From contig NZ_BMMB01000002.1 in the NCBI RefSeq assembly GCF_014645615.1, positions 124,001 to 188,000 of the forward strand: a DNA stretch of 64,000 bases. Direction: 5' to 3'. Position numbers and translations under genes: made by a program. The DNA comes from Paenibacillus hunanensis (GTDB taxonomy: Bacteria; Bacillota; Bacilli; Paenibacillales; Paenibacillaceae). Of this stretch, positions 9,713 to 22,221 are shown piece after piece (the stretch's first letter is position 1; each line of letters starts with the position of its first letter). Below the pieces are notes generated by a model that was not told the DNA's origin, ran no database searches, and saw nothing but the letters and a program-made list of their open reading frames with translations.

Positions 9713-10594
9713 TTATACACGACCGACTTCGTTAACGGCTTTATCCAAGCTTTTATCATAAAATTGAATCACTTTTTGGTTCGATTCATAGGCACGCAGT
9801 GCAGCATTCAATTCAACCATCGATGCTGCTGCATCTACCGTAGAGCCTTCCAGATAGCCCTGACGAATCTCTACGTTGTCGCCTGCTTGCAGCTGTCTAA
9901 CACCCGCTGTAGCTGGATTATTCACAGTAAACAATCCATCCCCTGTGCGCGTCATCAGACCCGGCTGATTCACTACGGTAATGCCGATCCGTCCAACTTC
10001 ACCGCCAGTAGCCTTCGCTGTAATAATACCGCGCGAGTCTACATTGTAATCCTCCATCGAGCCTTGCAGCGTGATTGGATTCCCTGTTGTGCCCAGCACG
10101 GGATTCCCTGTTGTCGTTAACAGATTACCTGCACCATTCAGGTGGAAATTACCATCACGAGTATAACCTGTATTACCGTCTTTACCTGTAACGGTAAAAA
10201 AGGCTTGCGGACGATACGTTACTGTACCGTTCGGTGCTACATATTTGCCAGAAGCGTCGAAAGGAATATTTTGTCCGGTTGCTGGATCAGCCAGATTGAT
10301 TTCCGATACGATTGCAAAATCATCTGCCGAATCGGTAGGATGTACATCGCCCTGTACGTTCATCGATACACTTTCCTCAGCCAGTACACCTGTGTTAATG
10401 CGACCGATCTGCCGATTCGTCATGCCCTCATCGCCATTACTGAGCGACAGCAGCATGTCTGGAAACGCACGTTCAATACTATCCACCTGCTTGTAGCCTG
10501 GCGTATTGATGTTTGCAATATTCTGTGTGACCGTATCATGACGACGTTGCTGAGTAATCATTCCCGACGCGGCAGTATAAAGACCTCTTAGCAT
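9713..10594 (-). CDS. flhO: Flagellar hook-basal body protein FlhO (FlgG/FlgF-like)
   Basis: 293 aa, paralogous to FlhP. The N-terminus LRGLYTAASGMITQQRRHDT with TQNIANINTPGYKQ and the C-terminus GYLEGSTVDAAASMVELNAA are the conserved axial-protein ends. The ATG at 10594 is preferred over an upstream in-frame codon because GAGAGGAG lies 10 bases before it and the N-terminus then matches the family. It is the second gene of the mbl-flhO-flhP-epuA unit, which links cell shape and flagellar basal-body genes. Confidence 0.92.
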   Translation of the reverse strand: MLRGLYTAASGMITQQRRHDTVTQNIANINTPGYKQVDSIERAFPDMLLSLSNGDEGMTNRQIGRINTGVLAEESVSMNVQGDVHPTDSADDFAIVSEINLADPATGQNIPFDASGKYVAPNGTVTYRPQAFFTVTGKDGNTGYTRDGNFHLNGAGNLLTTTGNPVLGTTGNPITLQGSMEDYNVDSRGIITAKATGGEVGRIGITVVNQPGLMTRTGDGLFTVNNPATAGVRQLQAGDNVEIRQGYLEGSTVDAAASMVELNAALRAYESNQKVIQFYDKSLDKAVNEVGRV

Positions 10595-10727
10595 GTACCG
10601 GATACTCCTCTCAACTTTAAAAATTCCGTTCCGACGCTTATCTATATTATCCATTCATCATATCCGACAATTGACGGCCATCACCCGACTACGCGGAATG
10701 TGCCTGTTACGTATTATATCGGTTGGC

Positions 10728-11726
10728 TTAGAACTTTTTTTTAGAGACTTTATCCAGATTATTCAACATTAATCCAGTTCCTTTAACGACGCAATGCATT
10801 GGGTCTTCAGCTACAAGGACAGGAACATGAAGCTCCTGGGAAAGCAACTCTTCCAGACCATCCAATAATGCGCCACCGCCTGTCAAAATGACACCGCGAT
10901 CAATAATATCTGCTGACAGCTCAGGTGGAGTCTGCTCCAGTACGAGCTTCGCCGAGCTAACGATCGACGAAATGGTATCTGCCAGTGCATTTTGCACTTC
11001 GTTTGCCGTAATGGTCACTGTTTTTGGTAGACCGGATACCATATCACGACCACGAATATCCATCTCACGCTGAATGCCATTTGGACGAACCGTTGCAATA
11101 TTGATTTTGATATCCTCGGATGTACGCTCACCAATCATCAGCTTGTATTCATTTTTGATATAACGCATGATTGCTTCATCAAAGCGATCGCCCGCTACCT
11201 TCAACGAAGAAGAAGTTACAATATCGCCCATCGACAATACCGCGATATCTGTCGTACCGCCACCGATATCGATTACCATGTTACCGCTCGGCTCGAAAAT
11301 GTTCATGCCTGCACCGATTGCAGCAGCCTTCGGCTCAGCTTCCAAAAATACTTCCTTCGCACCGCTACGTTCAGCTGCTTCACGAATCGCTTTTTGCTCC
11401 ACAGAAGTAATATTGGTCGGTGCACAAATTAAAATGCGCGGATGACTGTACCAGTTACGCGCGCCTACTTTGTTAATAAAATATTTCAGCATCGTTTCCG
11501 TCACTTCAAAATCAGCAATGACGCCATCGCGCAGTGGACGAATCGCCACGATATTCCCTGGCGTTCTACCGATCATACGGCGTGCTTCCTCGCCTACTGC
11601 AAGTACACGCTTGGTGTCCGTCTCCAGTGTCACAACGGAAGGTTCATCCAGAACTACACCTCTGCCTTTCACATGAATGAGCACATTCGCTGTACCCAGA
11701 TCAATTCCGATATCCTTGCTAAACAT
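10728..11726 (-). CDS. mbl: Rod shape-determining actin homologue Mbl
   Basis: 332-aa MreB-family ATPase. It forms filaments under the membrane that guide lateral wall synthesis. The N-terminal IGIDLGTANVLIHVKGRG holds the phosphate-1 loop, DIGGGTTDIAVLS the phosphate-2 loop and LTGGGALLDGLEELL the adenosine site. The position before flhO-flhP is diagnostic of Mbl rather than MreB. Start ATG 11726 has GGAGG 8 bases upstream; an in-frame start five codons earlier lacks a better site. No spoIIID gene is found upstream, unlike Bacillus subtilis. Confidence 0.94.
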   Translation of the reverse strand: MFSKDIGIDLGTANVLIHVKGRGVVLDEPSVVTLETDTKRVLAVGEEARRMIGRTPGNIVAIRPLRDGVIADFEVTETMLKYFINKVGARNWYSHPRILICAPTNITSVEQKAIREAAERSGAKEVFLEAEPKAAAIGAGMNIFEPSGNMVIDIGGGTTDIAVLSMGDIVTSSSLKVAGDRFDEAIMRYIKNEYKLMIGERTSEDIKINIATVRPNGIQREMDIRGRDMVSGLPKTVTITANEVQNALADTISSIVSSAKLVLEQTPPELSADIIDRGVILTGGGALLDGLEELLSQELHVPVLVAEDPMHCVVKGTGLMLNNLDKVSKKKF

Positions 11727-11994
11727 GTCAAGAGCCTCCAAAAGTCGTATTTCCGGTAAAAGAGTCTCTTATCACCACACCGTCAGGGCGAATTCACCAA
11801 CATAGCTGTCTGAATCAGTGGCGGATGCCATTTATCTCAGAATTCGCATTTCGTCCAAATGCTCAGATCGTCAAACTCTAATCACGGTCAATCTTTATTA
11901 AAATTAGCATACTTGATACACGTATTCAACGCTATTATATGACAAATCCCTGTAGAAGAGGGCGAATGTTCGGAAATCAGCATATTTCCACATA

Positions 11995-12021
11995 AAAAGA
12001 CCGGACACAAGGTCCGGCCTG
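11995..12021 (-). terminator. Rho-independent terminator, probably of murA
   Basis: Arms GACCGGAC and GGTCCGGCC around an ACAA loop, with a T-run on the minus strand, about 120 bases below the murA stop. The rest of the 11,727-12,139 gap has AT-rich sequence suitable for an mbl promoter but no gene I can support. Confidence 0.8.
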
Positions 12022-12139
12022 TTCATTTAACTATGAAAATTGACTGTACGCTGCAACTGCACAGCAGCAAGGTGTCTAATCAACAAAGCGTTCAGTGCGC
12101 ATTACCAAATCGCTTACGAGTCACCTGCATTACTGGCGA

Positions 12140-13504
12140 TTAAACGCCAGTTGGCTGTACGTTCAGTACAGGAGTACCTGTGAGCTTAGGCTGGCTGGCT
12201 ACTTCTTCCGAAGCAGCAGGAGCTGCTACAGCTGGCTTCGCTTCTTCGTCTTCCAGACGCCAGATGTTCGCGCCCAGACCGGAAAGCTTTTCTGCCAGAT
12301 GCACATATCCACGATCAATATGATGCGTACCGCCAACCTCAGTTGTGCCTTCTGAAACCAGACCTGCACAAATGAGAGCTGCGCCTGCACGTAGATCGGT
12401 CGCACATACTTTTGCACCTACAAGAGCTGCACCGCCCGTTACGATCGAAGTTCTGCCTTCGATACGAATACCAGCATTCATCAGGTTAAATTCATCGACA
12501 TGCATAAAGCGGTTTTCGAAGACGGTTTCTGTAATAATAGAAGTCCCTTCGGAAGCCAGCATTAGCGCCATCATTTGCGCCTGCATATCGGTTGGGAAAC
12601 CTGGATAAGGCAATGTTTTCACGTCCACAGCACGCAGTGGATGATTAGCAACGACACGCACACCATTTTCGTCTGGTGTGATCTCAACGCCCATTTCTTC
12701 CATTTTCGCAATAACAGGGCCGAGGTGATCGGCAATCGCGCCTTCTACGTATACATCTCCACCTGTGATTGCAGCAGCAACCATGTACGTGCCTGCTTCG
12801 ATACGGTCAGGAATAACCGTATGCTCGGTTCCGTGGAGCTTCTCCACACCCTCGATACGGATCACACCTGTACCAGCACCGCGTACTTTTGCACCCATGC
12901 CGTTCAAGAAATTAGCCAGGTCTACAATTTCAGGTTCCTTGGCTGCATTCTCAATCGTTGTGATGCCTTCAGCCAGTGTCGCAGCCATCATAATATTCTC
13001 GGTTGCGCCTACGCTTGCTACATCCAGATAGATTTTCGTTCCACGCAGTCTACCGTCACATTTGGCTTCGATGTAGCCCTGTCCCAGATTAATCTGAGCG
13101 CCCATCGCTTCAAAGCCTTTCAGATGCTGATCAATCGGACGAGTTCCGATCGCACAACCACCTGGCAGCGAGATACGAGTTTGACCAAGACGAGTCAGAA
13201 GCGGACCCATGACCAGGAACGAAGCACGCATCTTACTTACCCATTCATATGGTGCTTCACAGGAAGTTAGCTCCTGTGCATCCACATGGATCGTCTCGTT
13301 CTGGTATGTAACCACAGCTCCCAGCGATTCCAATACTTTGTTGATTGTCATTACATCGTCTAGGGAAGGTGCTTCATGAATAATACTTGCACCTTTTTCT
13401 CCCAGTAAAGAGGCAGCAATAATCGGGAGAACTGAATTCTTAGCTCCGCTTACCTTGACATTCCCTGTCAATCGCTTGCCACCGCGGACGATAAATTTGC
13501 TCAT
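12140..13504 (-). CDS. murA: UDP-N-acetylglucosamine 1-carboxyvinyltransferase MurA
   Basis: First committed step of peptidoglycan synthesis: enolpyruvyl transfer from PEP to UDP-GlcNAc. The substrate-binding KN (about 22-23) and the active-site loop [16 protein letters not shown], with the fosfomycin-target Cys117, are intact. At 454 aa it is about 30 residues longer than usual: the last 30 or so are a low-complexity tail rich in Ala, Pro, Glu and Val after the normal end near GANIWRLED. The start has GGAGGG 7 bases upstream. The position next to ywzB and the atp operon is conserved in Bacilli. Confidence 0.95.
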   Translation of the reverse strand: MSKFIVRGGKRLTGNVKVSGAKNSVLPIIAASLLGEKGASIIHEAPSLDDVMTINKVLESLGAVVTYQNETIHVDAQELTSCEAPYEWVSKMRASFLVMGPLLTRLGQTRISLPGGCAIGTRPIDQHLKGFEAMGAQINLGQGYIEAKCDGRLRGTKIYLDVASVGATENIMMAATLAEGITTIENAAKEPEIVDLANFLNGMGAKVRGAGTGVIRIEGVEKLHGTEHTVIPDRIEAGTYMVAAAITGGDVYVEGAIADHLGPVIAKMEEMGVEITPDENGVRVVANHPLRAVDVKTLPYPGFPTDMQAQMMALMLASEGTSIITETVFENRFMHVDEFNLMNAGIRIEGRTSIVTGGAALVGAKVCATDLRAGAALICAGLVSEGTTEVGGTHHIDRGYVHLAEKLSGLGANIWRLEDEEAKPAVAAPAASEEVASQPKLTGTPVLNVQPTGV

Positions 13505-13822
13505 TAGGTTTCCCTCCGCGCGTCATTTTGCTTGTACGGCATAATAAGTGGTTGTGAATAGTAAGGTGAACATGGCGGTGGCGGTGATCCTGCTGACTGA
13601 CTATGAAGTGCCTGCCTGTGTATTATGCTATTCGGTTCCGTTTTAAGATGCCTATTGCATGTAAATGTTAATAGTTGATGTTGTGATTAGTGTTCCAGTG
13701 ACAGTTCAATACAATCATTAAAAGCAATAATGAACATAATTAAAAAGCATGTTTTGCATTGCAGTGGCTATTCCGCAGTACGCTAAATAAGCCTAAAACA
13801 GTTATAACCGTTATCACCGTGT
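13505..13822. other. Non-coding gap between murA and ywzB
   Basis: 318 bases with no supportable gene or strong hairpin. It probably carries the murA promoter on the minus strand, but I cannot place it with confidence. Confidence 0.4.
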
Positions 13823-14071
13823 TCAAAACATGAAACGGAGCGCTTGCGTCCACTGAAGATAATCCAGTAAAAACGCAGATACGAAATGCCCAAGCACAAT
13901 CGCTAGTAGTAGATGAAGCATTTTACCAGCAGCGCTCTTGGGATGACGAACTAGCAGGTCAAACTTGAAATTTTGCAATGCCCACCATGAAAGACCTATG
14001 CAAAGCAGCGAGATGATAATCGATAGCAAACCGTTTGTGCCAACAGCGGCTCCCGCATCTACTGTATTCAT
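13823..14071 (-). CDS. ywzB: DUF1146 family membrane protein YwzB
   Basis: 82 aa with two hydrophobic helices (about 13-32 and 50-70) separated by a short basic loop containing DLLVRHP. Family members of this size sit between the atp operon and murA in Bacilli, which matches here. The function is unknown. The start at 14071 has a GGAGGCTGTGAG box. Confidence 0.82.
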   Translation of the reverse strand: MNTVDAGAAVGTNGLLSIIISLLCIGLSWWALQNFKFDLLVRHPKSAAGKMLHLLLAIVLGHFVSAFLLDYLQWTQALRFMF

Positions 14072-14344
14072 CAGCTCACAGCCTCCTTACAGAAATTACT
14101 TAGCAATCAGCCTTTAACACGGACTATTCTATAATACTTGCCCTTTCGCAAAGAATCCAGTCCCAAATTTACAAATTTCGCCGTATTCTTGTCATATTTA
14201 TTCATTTGCTGAAAATATTCATAGATTATGCGTCTTTTTCGCGCGTAATTGCGGTTTTTTCTGGATTGTGCTGTCTGTATGATACACTTCTTCGCAATCC
14301 GCTTCTCCCCTATTATGGGTCTAAACACCTAGCAAGCACCCGCT

Positions 14345-14383
14345 TAAAATATAAACAGCCGGACCGCATAAGACGGACCGGCT
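14345..14383 (-). terminator. Terminator of the atp operon
   Basis: Arms AGCCGGACCG and CGGACCGGCT (one mismatch) around a 7-base loop, followed on the minus strand by GTTTATATTTT. It starts 9 bases below the atpC stop. The remainder of the 14,072-14,391 gap contains no convincing gene. Confidence 0.82.
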
Positions 14384-14391
14384 TGTTTGTA

Positions 14392-14814
14392 TTATCGGTT
14401 TTCACCCGAAGAAGATACTTTGATACGGTTCATGGCACGCTGTAGCGCAAGCTCAGCACGACGGAAGTCGGTATGATCCTGGCTGGAACGGTTGTTCAGA
14501 CGGCGTTCGGCACGCTCTTTGGCAGCGCGTGCGCGCTCCACATCGATATCGTTCGCTCGTTCAGCACTTTCTGCAAGTACGACTACTTTATCTGGACGCA
14601 CTTCGAGAAATCCACCTTGAATCGCAAAGTTTGTTCTTTTGTTGCCAGCCTGAAATACCAGCGGAGCCACTTTAAGCGGCGTTACCGTTGGAATATGACC
14701 GGCGAGAACTCCCATTTCACCGTCTACACCTGTCGCAATCAAACGATCCACCTGTTCGGAGAAGACCATGCGCTCCGGTGTAACGATCTCCAGTAAAAAC
14801 GTGCTCACTTTCAT
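14392..14814 (-). CDS. atpC: ATP synthase epsilon subunit
   Basis: 140 aa. The N-terminal beta-sandwich (about 1-85, with FSEQVDRLIATGVDGEMGVL and HIPTVTPL) and a C-terminal helical hairpin rich in Arg, Ala and Glu are typical of F1 epsilon, which couples rotation and inhibits ATP hydrolysis. It is the last gene of the operon, 27 bp after atpD and followed by a terminator. Confidence 0.96.
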   Translation of the reverse strand: MKVSTFLLEIVTPERMVFSEQVDRLIATGVDGEMGVLAGHIPTVTPLKVAPLVFQAGNKRTNFAIQGGFLEVRPDKVVVLAESAERANDIDVERARAAKERAERRLNNRSSQDHTDFRRAELALQRAMNRIKVSSSGENR

Positions 14815-14841
14815 CCCTCCTCACGTTTTGCAGGCATTCTC

Positions 14842-16287
<1,446 letters not shown>

Positions 16288-16368
16288 TTAAGCGAACCTG
16301 CGCCATTTCGTCCTGCGCAGCGGATCGCCTTTAAACTGTTATGCTATGCACGAGTGTGCAGACAATTG

Positions 16369-17235
16369 TTAGCTTTGAGCGTTCGCGCCCGCAACAATCT
16401 CCGTTATTTCCTGGGTAATTGCTGCCTGACGTGCACGGTTGTAAACGAGTGACAGATCATTGATCATCTGCGAAGCGTTCTTCGTTGCGCTGCCCATTGC
16501 TGTCATACGCGCGCCCTGCTCACTTGCCTTGCCTTCCAGCAATGCTTCGTAGATAAGTGTTTGTGCGTATTTTGGAAGCAGCTCAGCAAGTACCTCTTCC
16601 GCAGATGGCTCGTATTCATAGCTTGCCGCAAGCGTACTTTTCTCCATGCTGCCTGTATCCATCGGAAGCAGCAGCGCAGAGGTTGGTGTCTGTGTCAATG
16701 CGTTTACAAATCGGTTATAACATACGTAGAGCTCATCATAACGACCTTCTTCGTAGCCCTGGATCGCTGCCTGAGCAAGCGCCTTAATATCAGCATACGT
16801 AGGGAAGTCTGTCAGCTCAGTTACCGTATCCGTAACCGACATGCTGCGACGACGGAAGTAGTCGCGGCCTTTACGTCCGATAACGAACAGTTCGCATTCG
16901 CGACCTTCATTCTGGTGCTGGCGAATTTCGTTGCTCACGTGACGCAAAATGTTGGCATTATAACCACCAGCCAGACCACGGTCAGATGTTACGATCAGAT
17001 AAGCAACACGCTTAACCGGACGCTTATCCAGCATTGGATGCTTGATCCCTTTTGTACCCGCAGCAATGCTTGTGACCACTTCACGCAGCTTTTCCGAATA
17101 GGGACGTGCAGATTCTGCTTTCTCCTGTGCTTTACGCAGCTTGGAGGCAGCTACCATCTCCATCGCCTTCGTGATTTGCTTCGTGTTCTGGACACTTTTG
17201 ATTTGCCTTTTAATCTCACGCATACCTTTAGCCAT
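16369..17235 (-). CDS. atpG: ATP synthase gamma subunit
   Basis: Central rotor stalk, 288 aa. N-terminal MREIKRQIKSVQNTKQITKA and the C-terminal MTAMGSATKNASQMI helix with RQAAITQEITEIV are the family hallmarks. The ATG at 17235 is chosen because AAGGTGG lies just upstream; an in-frame GTG four codons earlier overlaps that box. An unusually long 288-bp gap separates it from atpA. Confidence 0.96.
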   Translation of the reverse strand: MAKGMREIKRQIKSVQNTKQITKAMEMVAASKLRKAQEKAESARPYSEKLREVVTSIAAGTKGIKHPMLDKRPVKRVAYLIVTSDRGLAGGYNANILRHVSNEIRQHQNEGRECELFVIGRKGRDYFRRRSMSVTDTVTELTDFPTYADIKALAQAAIQGYEEGRYDELYVCYNRFVNALTQTPTSALLLPMDTGSMEKSTLAASYEYEPSAEEVLAELLPKYAQTLIYEALLEGKASEQGARMTAMGSATKNASQMINDLSLVYNRARQAAITQEITEIVAGANAQS

Positions 17236-17523
17236 ATGTTTCACCACCTTAACCTTTGAATCCCGTTCAAAGTCATGCGGTCAGCTGCCGCACAGCCTGT
17301 GGCCGGGCTCGGGAGTCCCTTGTCTGACCAAAAACAGTGACTTCTGCAAACATGCCGCAGGTCAGTTGGCATAGCTAGCCATCCTGACCTGTAGATGCCT
17401 GTCTGACAGGAATACGAGCAGAAGCAAGCTTCTACTTCGTAATCCCTGTTATATCGTTGTAGCGTTAAGGCATCGCCTTATTCGCTGATTGGAAAATGGT
17501 CGGCTAGATTTCCTCAGATGAAA
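17236..17523 (-). other. Structured intercistronic region between atpA and atpG
   Basis: 288 bases with no convincing reading frame inside a co-directional operon. It holds four perfect short dyads: TAAGGC-ATC-GCCTTA (17466-17480), AGAAGC-AA-GCTTCT (17420-17433), CCTGTC-T-GACAGG (17398-17410) and CTTTGAA-N5-TTCAAAG (17254-17272), the last one just upstream of the atpG ribosome site. None has a T-run, so these are RNA structure or processing candidates rather than terminators. Confidence 0.5.
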
Positions 17524-19053
<1,530 letters not shown>

Positions 19054-19599
19054 TTATGCTTGTCTCCGAAAAGACTTTTCCAGACGCTCCAGTTTACCGG
19101 AAACGCTGCCGTCATACAGCTTATCGCCGATGACTACTTTGAGTCCGCCGATCAATGACTCATCAATTACATTTTGTATACGAAGACGCTTGCCCGATAA
19201 TTGACCAAAAGTTGCTGCAACCTCTGCTTGCTCCTGCTCTGTCAGTGGGAATGGCGTGTATACACGTGCATCCGCAATGTTGAGCGTAGCGCTCACAATG
19301 TTATTGTAGCTGCTCAGCAGTTCCGGAAACACCTCATACCGGCCGCGCTCGATCAGCAACAGCAGTGTGCGAAGCAGTGCATCGGAAATTTTGCCTGAGA
19401 AGACATTTTCCAGCACCTTTTCCTTATCGGCGAGCGATATATTCGGTGTCGCGATAAAATTACGGAAATCATGATCCGCCGTAAGCGCATCAACAACGGC
19501 TTTTAGCTCCTGACCTGTCTCTTCAACACGTCCACTATCGGACGCCGCTTCAAAAAGTGCCTTTGCATAGCGCGATGATACTACAGTATCCCGGCTCAT
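19054..19599 (-). CDS. atpH: ATP synthase delta subunit
   Basis: 181-aa peripheral stalk subunit linking F1 to subunit b. VSSRYAKALFEAA at the N-terminus and the C-terminal IDESLIGGLKVVIGDKLYDG pattern are characteristic. Its ATG overlaps the atpF stop by 4 bp. Confidence 0.96.
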   Translation of the reverse strand: MSRDTVVSSRYAKALFEAASDSGRVEETGQELKAVVDALTADHDFRNFIATPNISLADKEKVLENVFSGKISDALLRTLLLLIERGRYEVFPELLSSYNNIVSATLNIADARVYTPFPLTEQEQAEVAATFGQLSGKRLRIQNVIDESLIGGLKVVIGDKLYDGSVSGKLERLEKSFRRQA

Positions 19600-20081
19600 T
19601 GTCTAATCCCTACATCTTTCAGGTAGTTATCAACGAGTTGCTCCTGCGCTTTCGGATCAACTTCTTTTTGCAATACTTTAGAAGCGATTTGTACGGAGAC
19701 AGCACCGATTTCGCTGCGCAGTGCAGCCACGGCTTTGTTTTTCTCAGTTTCGATATCGCGTGCAGCCTCATTTTTAAGACGCAGCGACTCTTCTTTTGCC
19801 TGGTTGATCAGTTGCTCAGCCTGGCTGTTGCTCGTTTGACGAGCTTGCTCAATGATATCCTGAGCATCTTTGCGTGCTTGCTGCAACGCTGCTTTTTGTT
19901 CTTCTACAAATTGAGTTGCCTGATTGCGCGTCTGAGCTGCTTCGTCCATTTGTTGCTTGATCAGTTCACGGCGCTTTTCCATCACCGAAAACAGCGGACC
20001 AAATGCATAACGGTTCAAGAGCCAGTAAAGGATCAGAAACGCGACGATCACGATCACAAGGTTAGTCCATTCAAAATGCAA
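19596..20081 (-). CDS. atpF: ATP synthase b subunit
   Basis: 161 aa. One N-terminal membrane helix (about 8-25) is followed by a long Ala/Gln/Glu/Lys-rich coiled coil, the peripheral stator stalk. The start codon is TTG at 20081 with AAGGAGTG 9 bases upstream; no ATG near the start would retain the membrane helix. It overlaps atpH by 4 bp. Confidence 0.95.
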   Translation of the reverse strand: MHFEWTNLVIVIVAFLILYWLLNRYAFGPLFSVMEKRRELIKQQMDEAAQTRNQATQFVEEQKAALQQARKDAQDIIEQARQTSNSQAEQLINQAKEESLRLKNEAARDIETEKNKAVAALRSEIGAVSVQIASKVLQKEVDPKAQEQLVDNYLKDVGIRQ

Positions 20082-20231
20082 ATCAGTTCACTCCTTCCCC
20101 GAAACTTCCAAATCGAAATAACATGATATTTAATGAAGAAACTAGCCGAATCTTATATCTTCACGCACACATACGCTAAAAAGAAGGCGCGGATGGCTGT
20201 GGCCTTCCCCGCCAGTTCGTTTGTCCTTTGT

Positions 20232-20543
<312 letters not shown>

Positions 20544-20602
20544 TTACAAAAAACCATCAGACCACGCTATTCAAAATGCATTCTCAAAAGTCGATAATGA
20601 GT

Positions 20603-21403
20603 TTAATGATCCTCATCCGTCTCCAGCGATTGCGATATGTATACCATAGCCAGAATGGTAAAGACAAAGGCCTGGATTGTACCAACAAAGATACTGAATC
20701 CTTGCCATACGATCAAGCCGAGTACAGAGGCAACTGCCCCTACCCCAAACCACAGTGTCGACATTTTGAGCAATACGGAAATCAGAACCTCACCGGCAAA
20801 AATATTACCGAATAGACGCATTCCGTGTGTCAACAGTTTGGAGAACTGCTCGATCAGGTTAATTGGGAAGAAGAAGAAGAACGGTTTGAAGTAGTGACCG
20901 AAATAGTGCTTCGGATTCTTCACAATACCCAGGAAGTGAACCAGAACGAATACGATCAGTGCTAATCCCATTGCGGACGCAGCGTCAGCGGTTGGTGATT
21001 TCCACCAGCCTACTTCCACATACTCCTTGCCTGAATTCAGGCCATCAAGAACCGTTGTGAGCGGCAATCCGAAGAAATTAGCTGCTGCTGGGTCTGTATA
21101 CTTGAATGGAACGACAAGCGGTAGACCGAGCATGTTACTGACAAAAATGAACATAATTAATGTCAGACCGAGCGATAAGAACGGTGCTCCCTTTTTGTAG
21201 TCCATTGTACTGGAGATCAAACCCTGTACGAACTCAACTACCCATTCCATAAAGTTTTGCAGCTTACCTGGATTCTCTACCGATAGATTGCGAGTAGCAA
21301 GCTTCGCCAGTGCGAATACAATGATACCACTTACAATTACGGTTAGAATCAGTGCGAGGTCAAACTTTAAGCCTGCAATCTGAACTATCGGTGCTTCATG
21401 CAT
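20603..21403 (-). CDS. atpB: ATP synthase a subunit
   Basis: 266-aa polytopic Fo subunit forming the ion half-channels. The essential Arg is in the THGMRLFGNIFAGE helix, and the C-terminal helix carries GTIQAFVFTILAMVYI. The ATG at 21403 has AGGGG 8 bases upstream; a GTG three codons earlier is an alternative. It overlaps the atpI stop by 8 bp. Confidence 0.96.
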   Translation of the reverse strand: MHEAPIVQIAGLKFDLALILTVIVSGIIVFALAKLATRNLSVENPGKLQNFMEWVVEFVQGLISSTMDYKKGAPFLSLGLTLIMFIFVSNMLGLPLVVPFKYTDPAAANFFGLPLTTVLDGLNSGKEYVEVGWWKSPTADAASAMGLALIVFVLVHFLGIVKNPKHYFGHYFKPFFFFFPINLIEQFSKLLTHGMRLFGNIFAGEVLISVLLKMSTLWFGVGAVASVLGLIVWQGFSIFVGTIQAFVFTILAMVYISQSLETDEDH

Positions 21404-21815
21404 TTTTCTCACCCCTTTCGTTGTCGGAGTCTAGCTTCTTTTCGCGACGAGAAAGGATAAAGCCGATAACGACAAGCGCAAACGGTGCAAATACCAGACT
21501 GCCCGCAAGGGCATGAATCTCAAATACCTGCGGAAATTCGACAGCCAAAACCACAGCCCCAATCGAAAAAGCCGCTCGTTGCGCAAAGCCCAAGCCTTTG
21601 AATCTTTTCCCAGTGCCGCTTGCTGCTTCATCGGTCATCTTTTGAACCTTACGCGCCAGATACTTTGTATTCACAAAGCTGACGGCAGAACCCACAATCA
21701 GACCAAAAGCAATCGAACGATAGTCCGGAAGAATAGCGACAGATAAAAAGCAAAGGGCAAGAAAACCAAAGGTGGTCCGGGTCAGCCAATAAATGTAACT
21801 TGGTATTTCATTCAT
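21396..21815 (-). CDS. atpI: ATP synthase assembly/accessory protein AtpI
   Basis: 139 aa with four predicted membrane helices and basic loops, matching AtpI, which helps c-ring assembly and magnesium uptake in related bacteria. It overlaps atpZ by 8 bp and atpB by 8 bp, so all three are translationally coupled. Confidence 0.85.
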   Translation of the reverse strand: MNEIPSYIYWLTRTTFGFLALCFLSVAILPDYRSIAFGLIVGSAVSFVNTKYLARKVQKMTDEAASGTGKRFKGLGFAQRAAFSIGAVVLAVEFPQVFEIHALAGSLVFAPFALVVIGFILSRREKKLDSDNERGEKNA

Positions 21816-22053
21816 TCGGGTCCCCCACTATTTTCTTAATAATGACAATGATGCCTACGATTCCTACAGCCAATCCTGTAAGCACGCCTACGGCGATTCC
21901 AATTCCGGAACCATTCCATAAGCGATCCAGCCAGGAGCCGAACCAGAATCCGGCGAGTGTACATACAGTCAGATCGATGCCAATTGCACTTACCAGTCCA
22001 ACCGCCTTCCATGGCGATGAACCATCCGGTTTGCGCTGCTGTTGTTCTGTCAT
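21808..22053 (-). CDS. atpZ: AtpZ/AtpI-type small membrane protein
   Basis: 81 aa: a Gln/Lys-rich N-terminus, then two hydrophobic helices (about 20-40 and 48-72) joined by a WLDRLWNGSGIG loop, typical of AtpZ. It is the first gene of the atp operon. The ATG at 22053 has GGTGGAG 6 bases upstream; an in-frame codon four residues earlier is less likely. Confidence 0.85.
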   Translation of the reverse strand: MTEQQQRKPDGSSPWKAVGLVSAIGIDLTVCTLAGFWFGSWLDRLWNGSGIGIAVGVLTGLAVGIVGIIVIIKKIVGDPNE

Positions 22054-22082
22054 TATACACTCCACCCTCGGAATCCCAGTTC

Positions 22083-22112
22083 ATTGTACTGAATCGTTCA
22101 AGTCTTTGTCAA
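22083..22112 (-). promoter_or_regulatory. Sigma-A promoter of the atp operon
   Basis: On the minus strand, TTGACA (22107-22112), an 18-bp spacer and TACAAT (22083-22088), about 30 bases upstream of atpZ. Confidence 0.8.
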
Positions 22113-22221
22113 ACCATTTCGCTTTAGCACTTTAACGCAAAGTCTTCACGAATCATTACTTGATACTGCGCGATTAACCGCACGTACCCTACAGTATCAC
22201 TGTATACTGCAATCCGCTTTT

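Noticed and set aside
11760..12139. Looked for spoIIID upstream of mbl, as in Bacillus subtilis
   Set aside because: No helix-turn-helix frame of about 90 codons exists in either strand here.
14107..14328. 73-aa basic open frame between ywzB and atpC
   Set aside because: No homology I recognise, no ribosome site and strongly biased composition; treated as non-coding.
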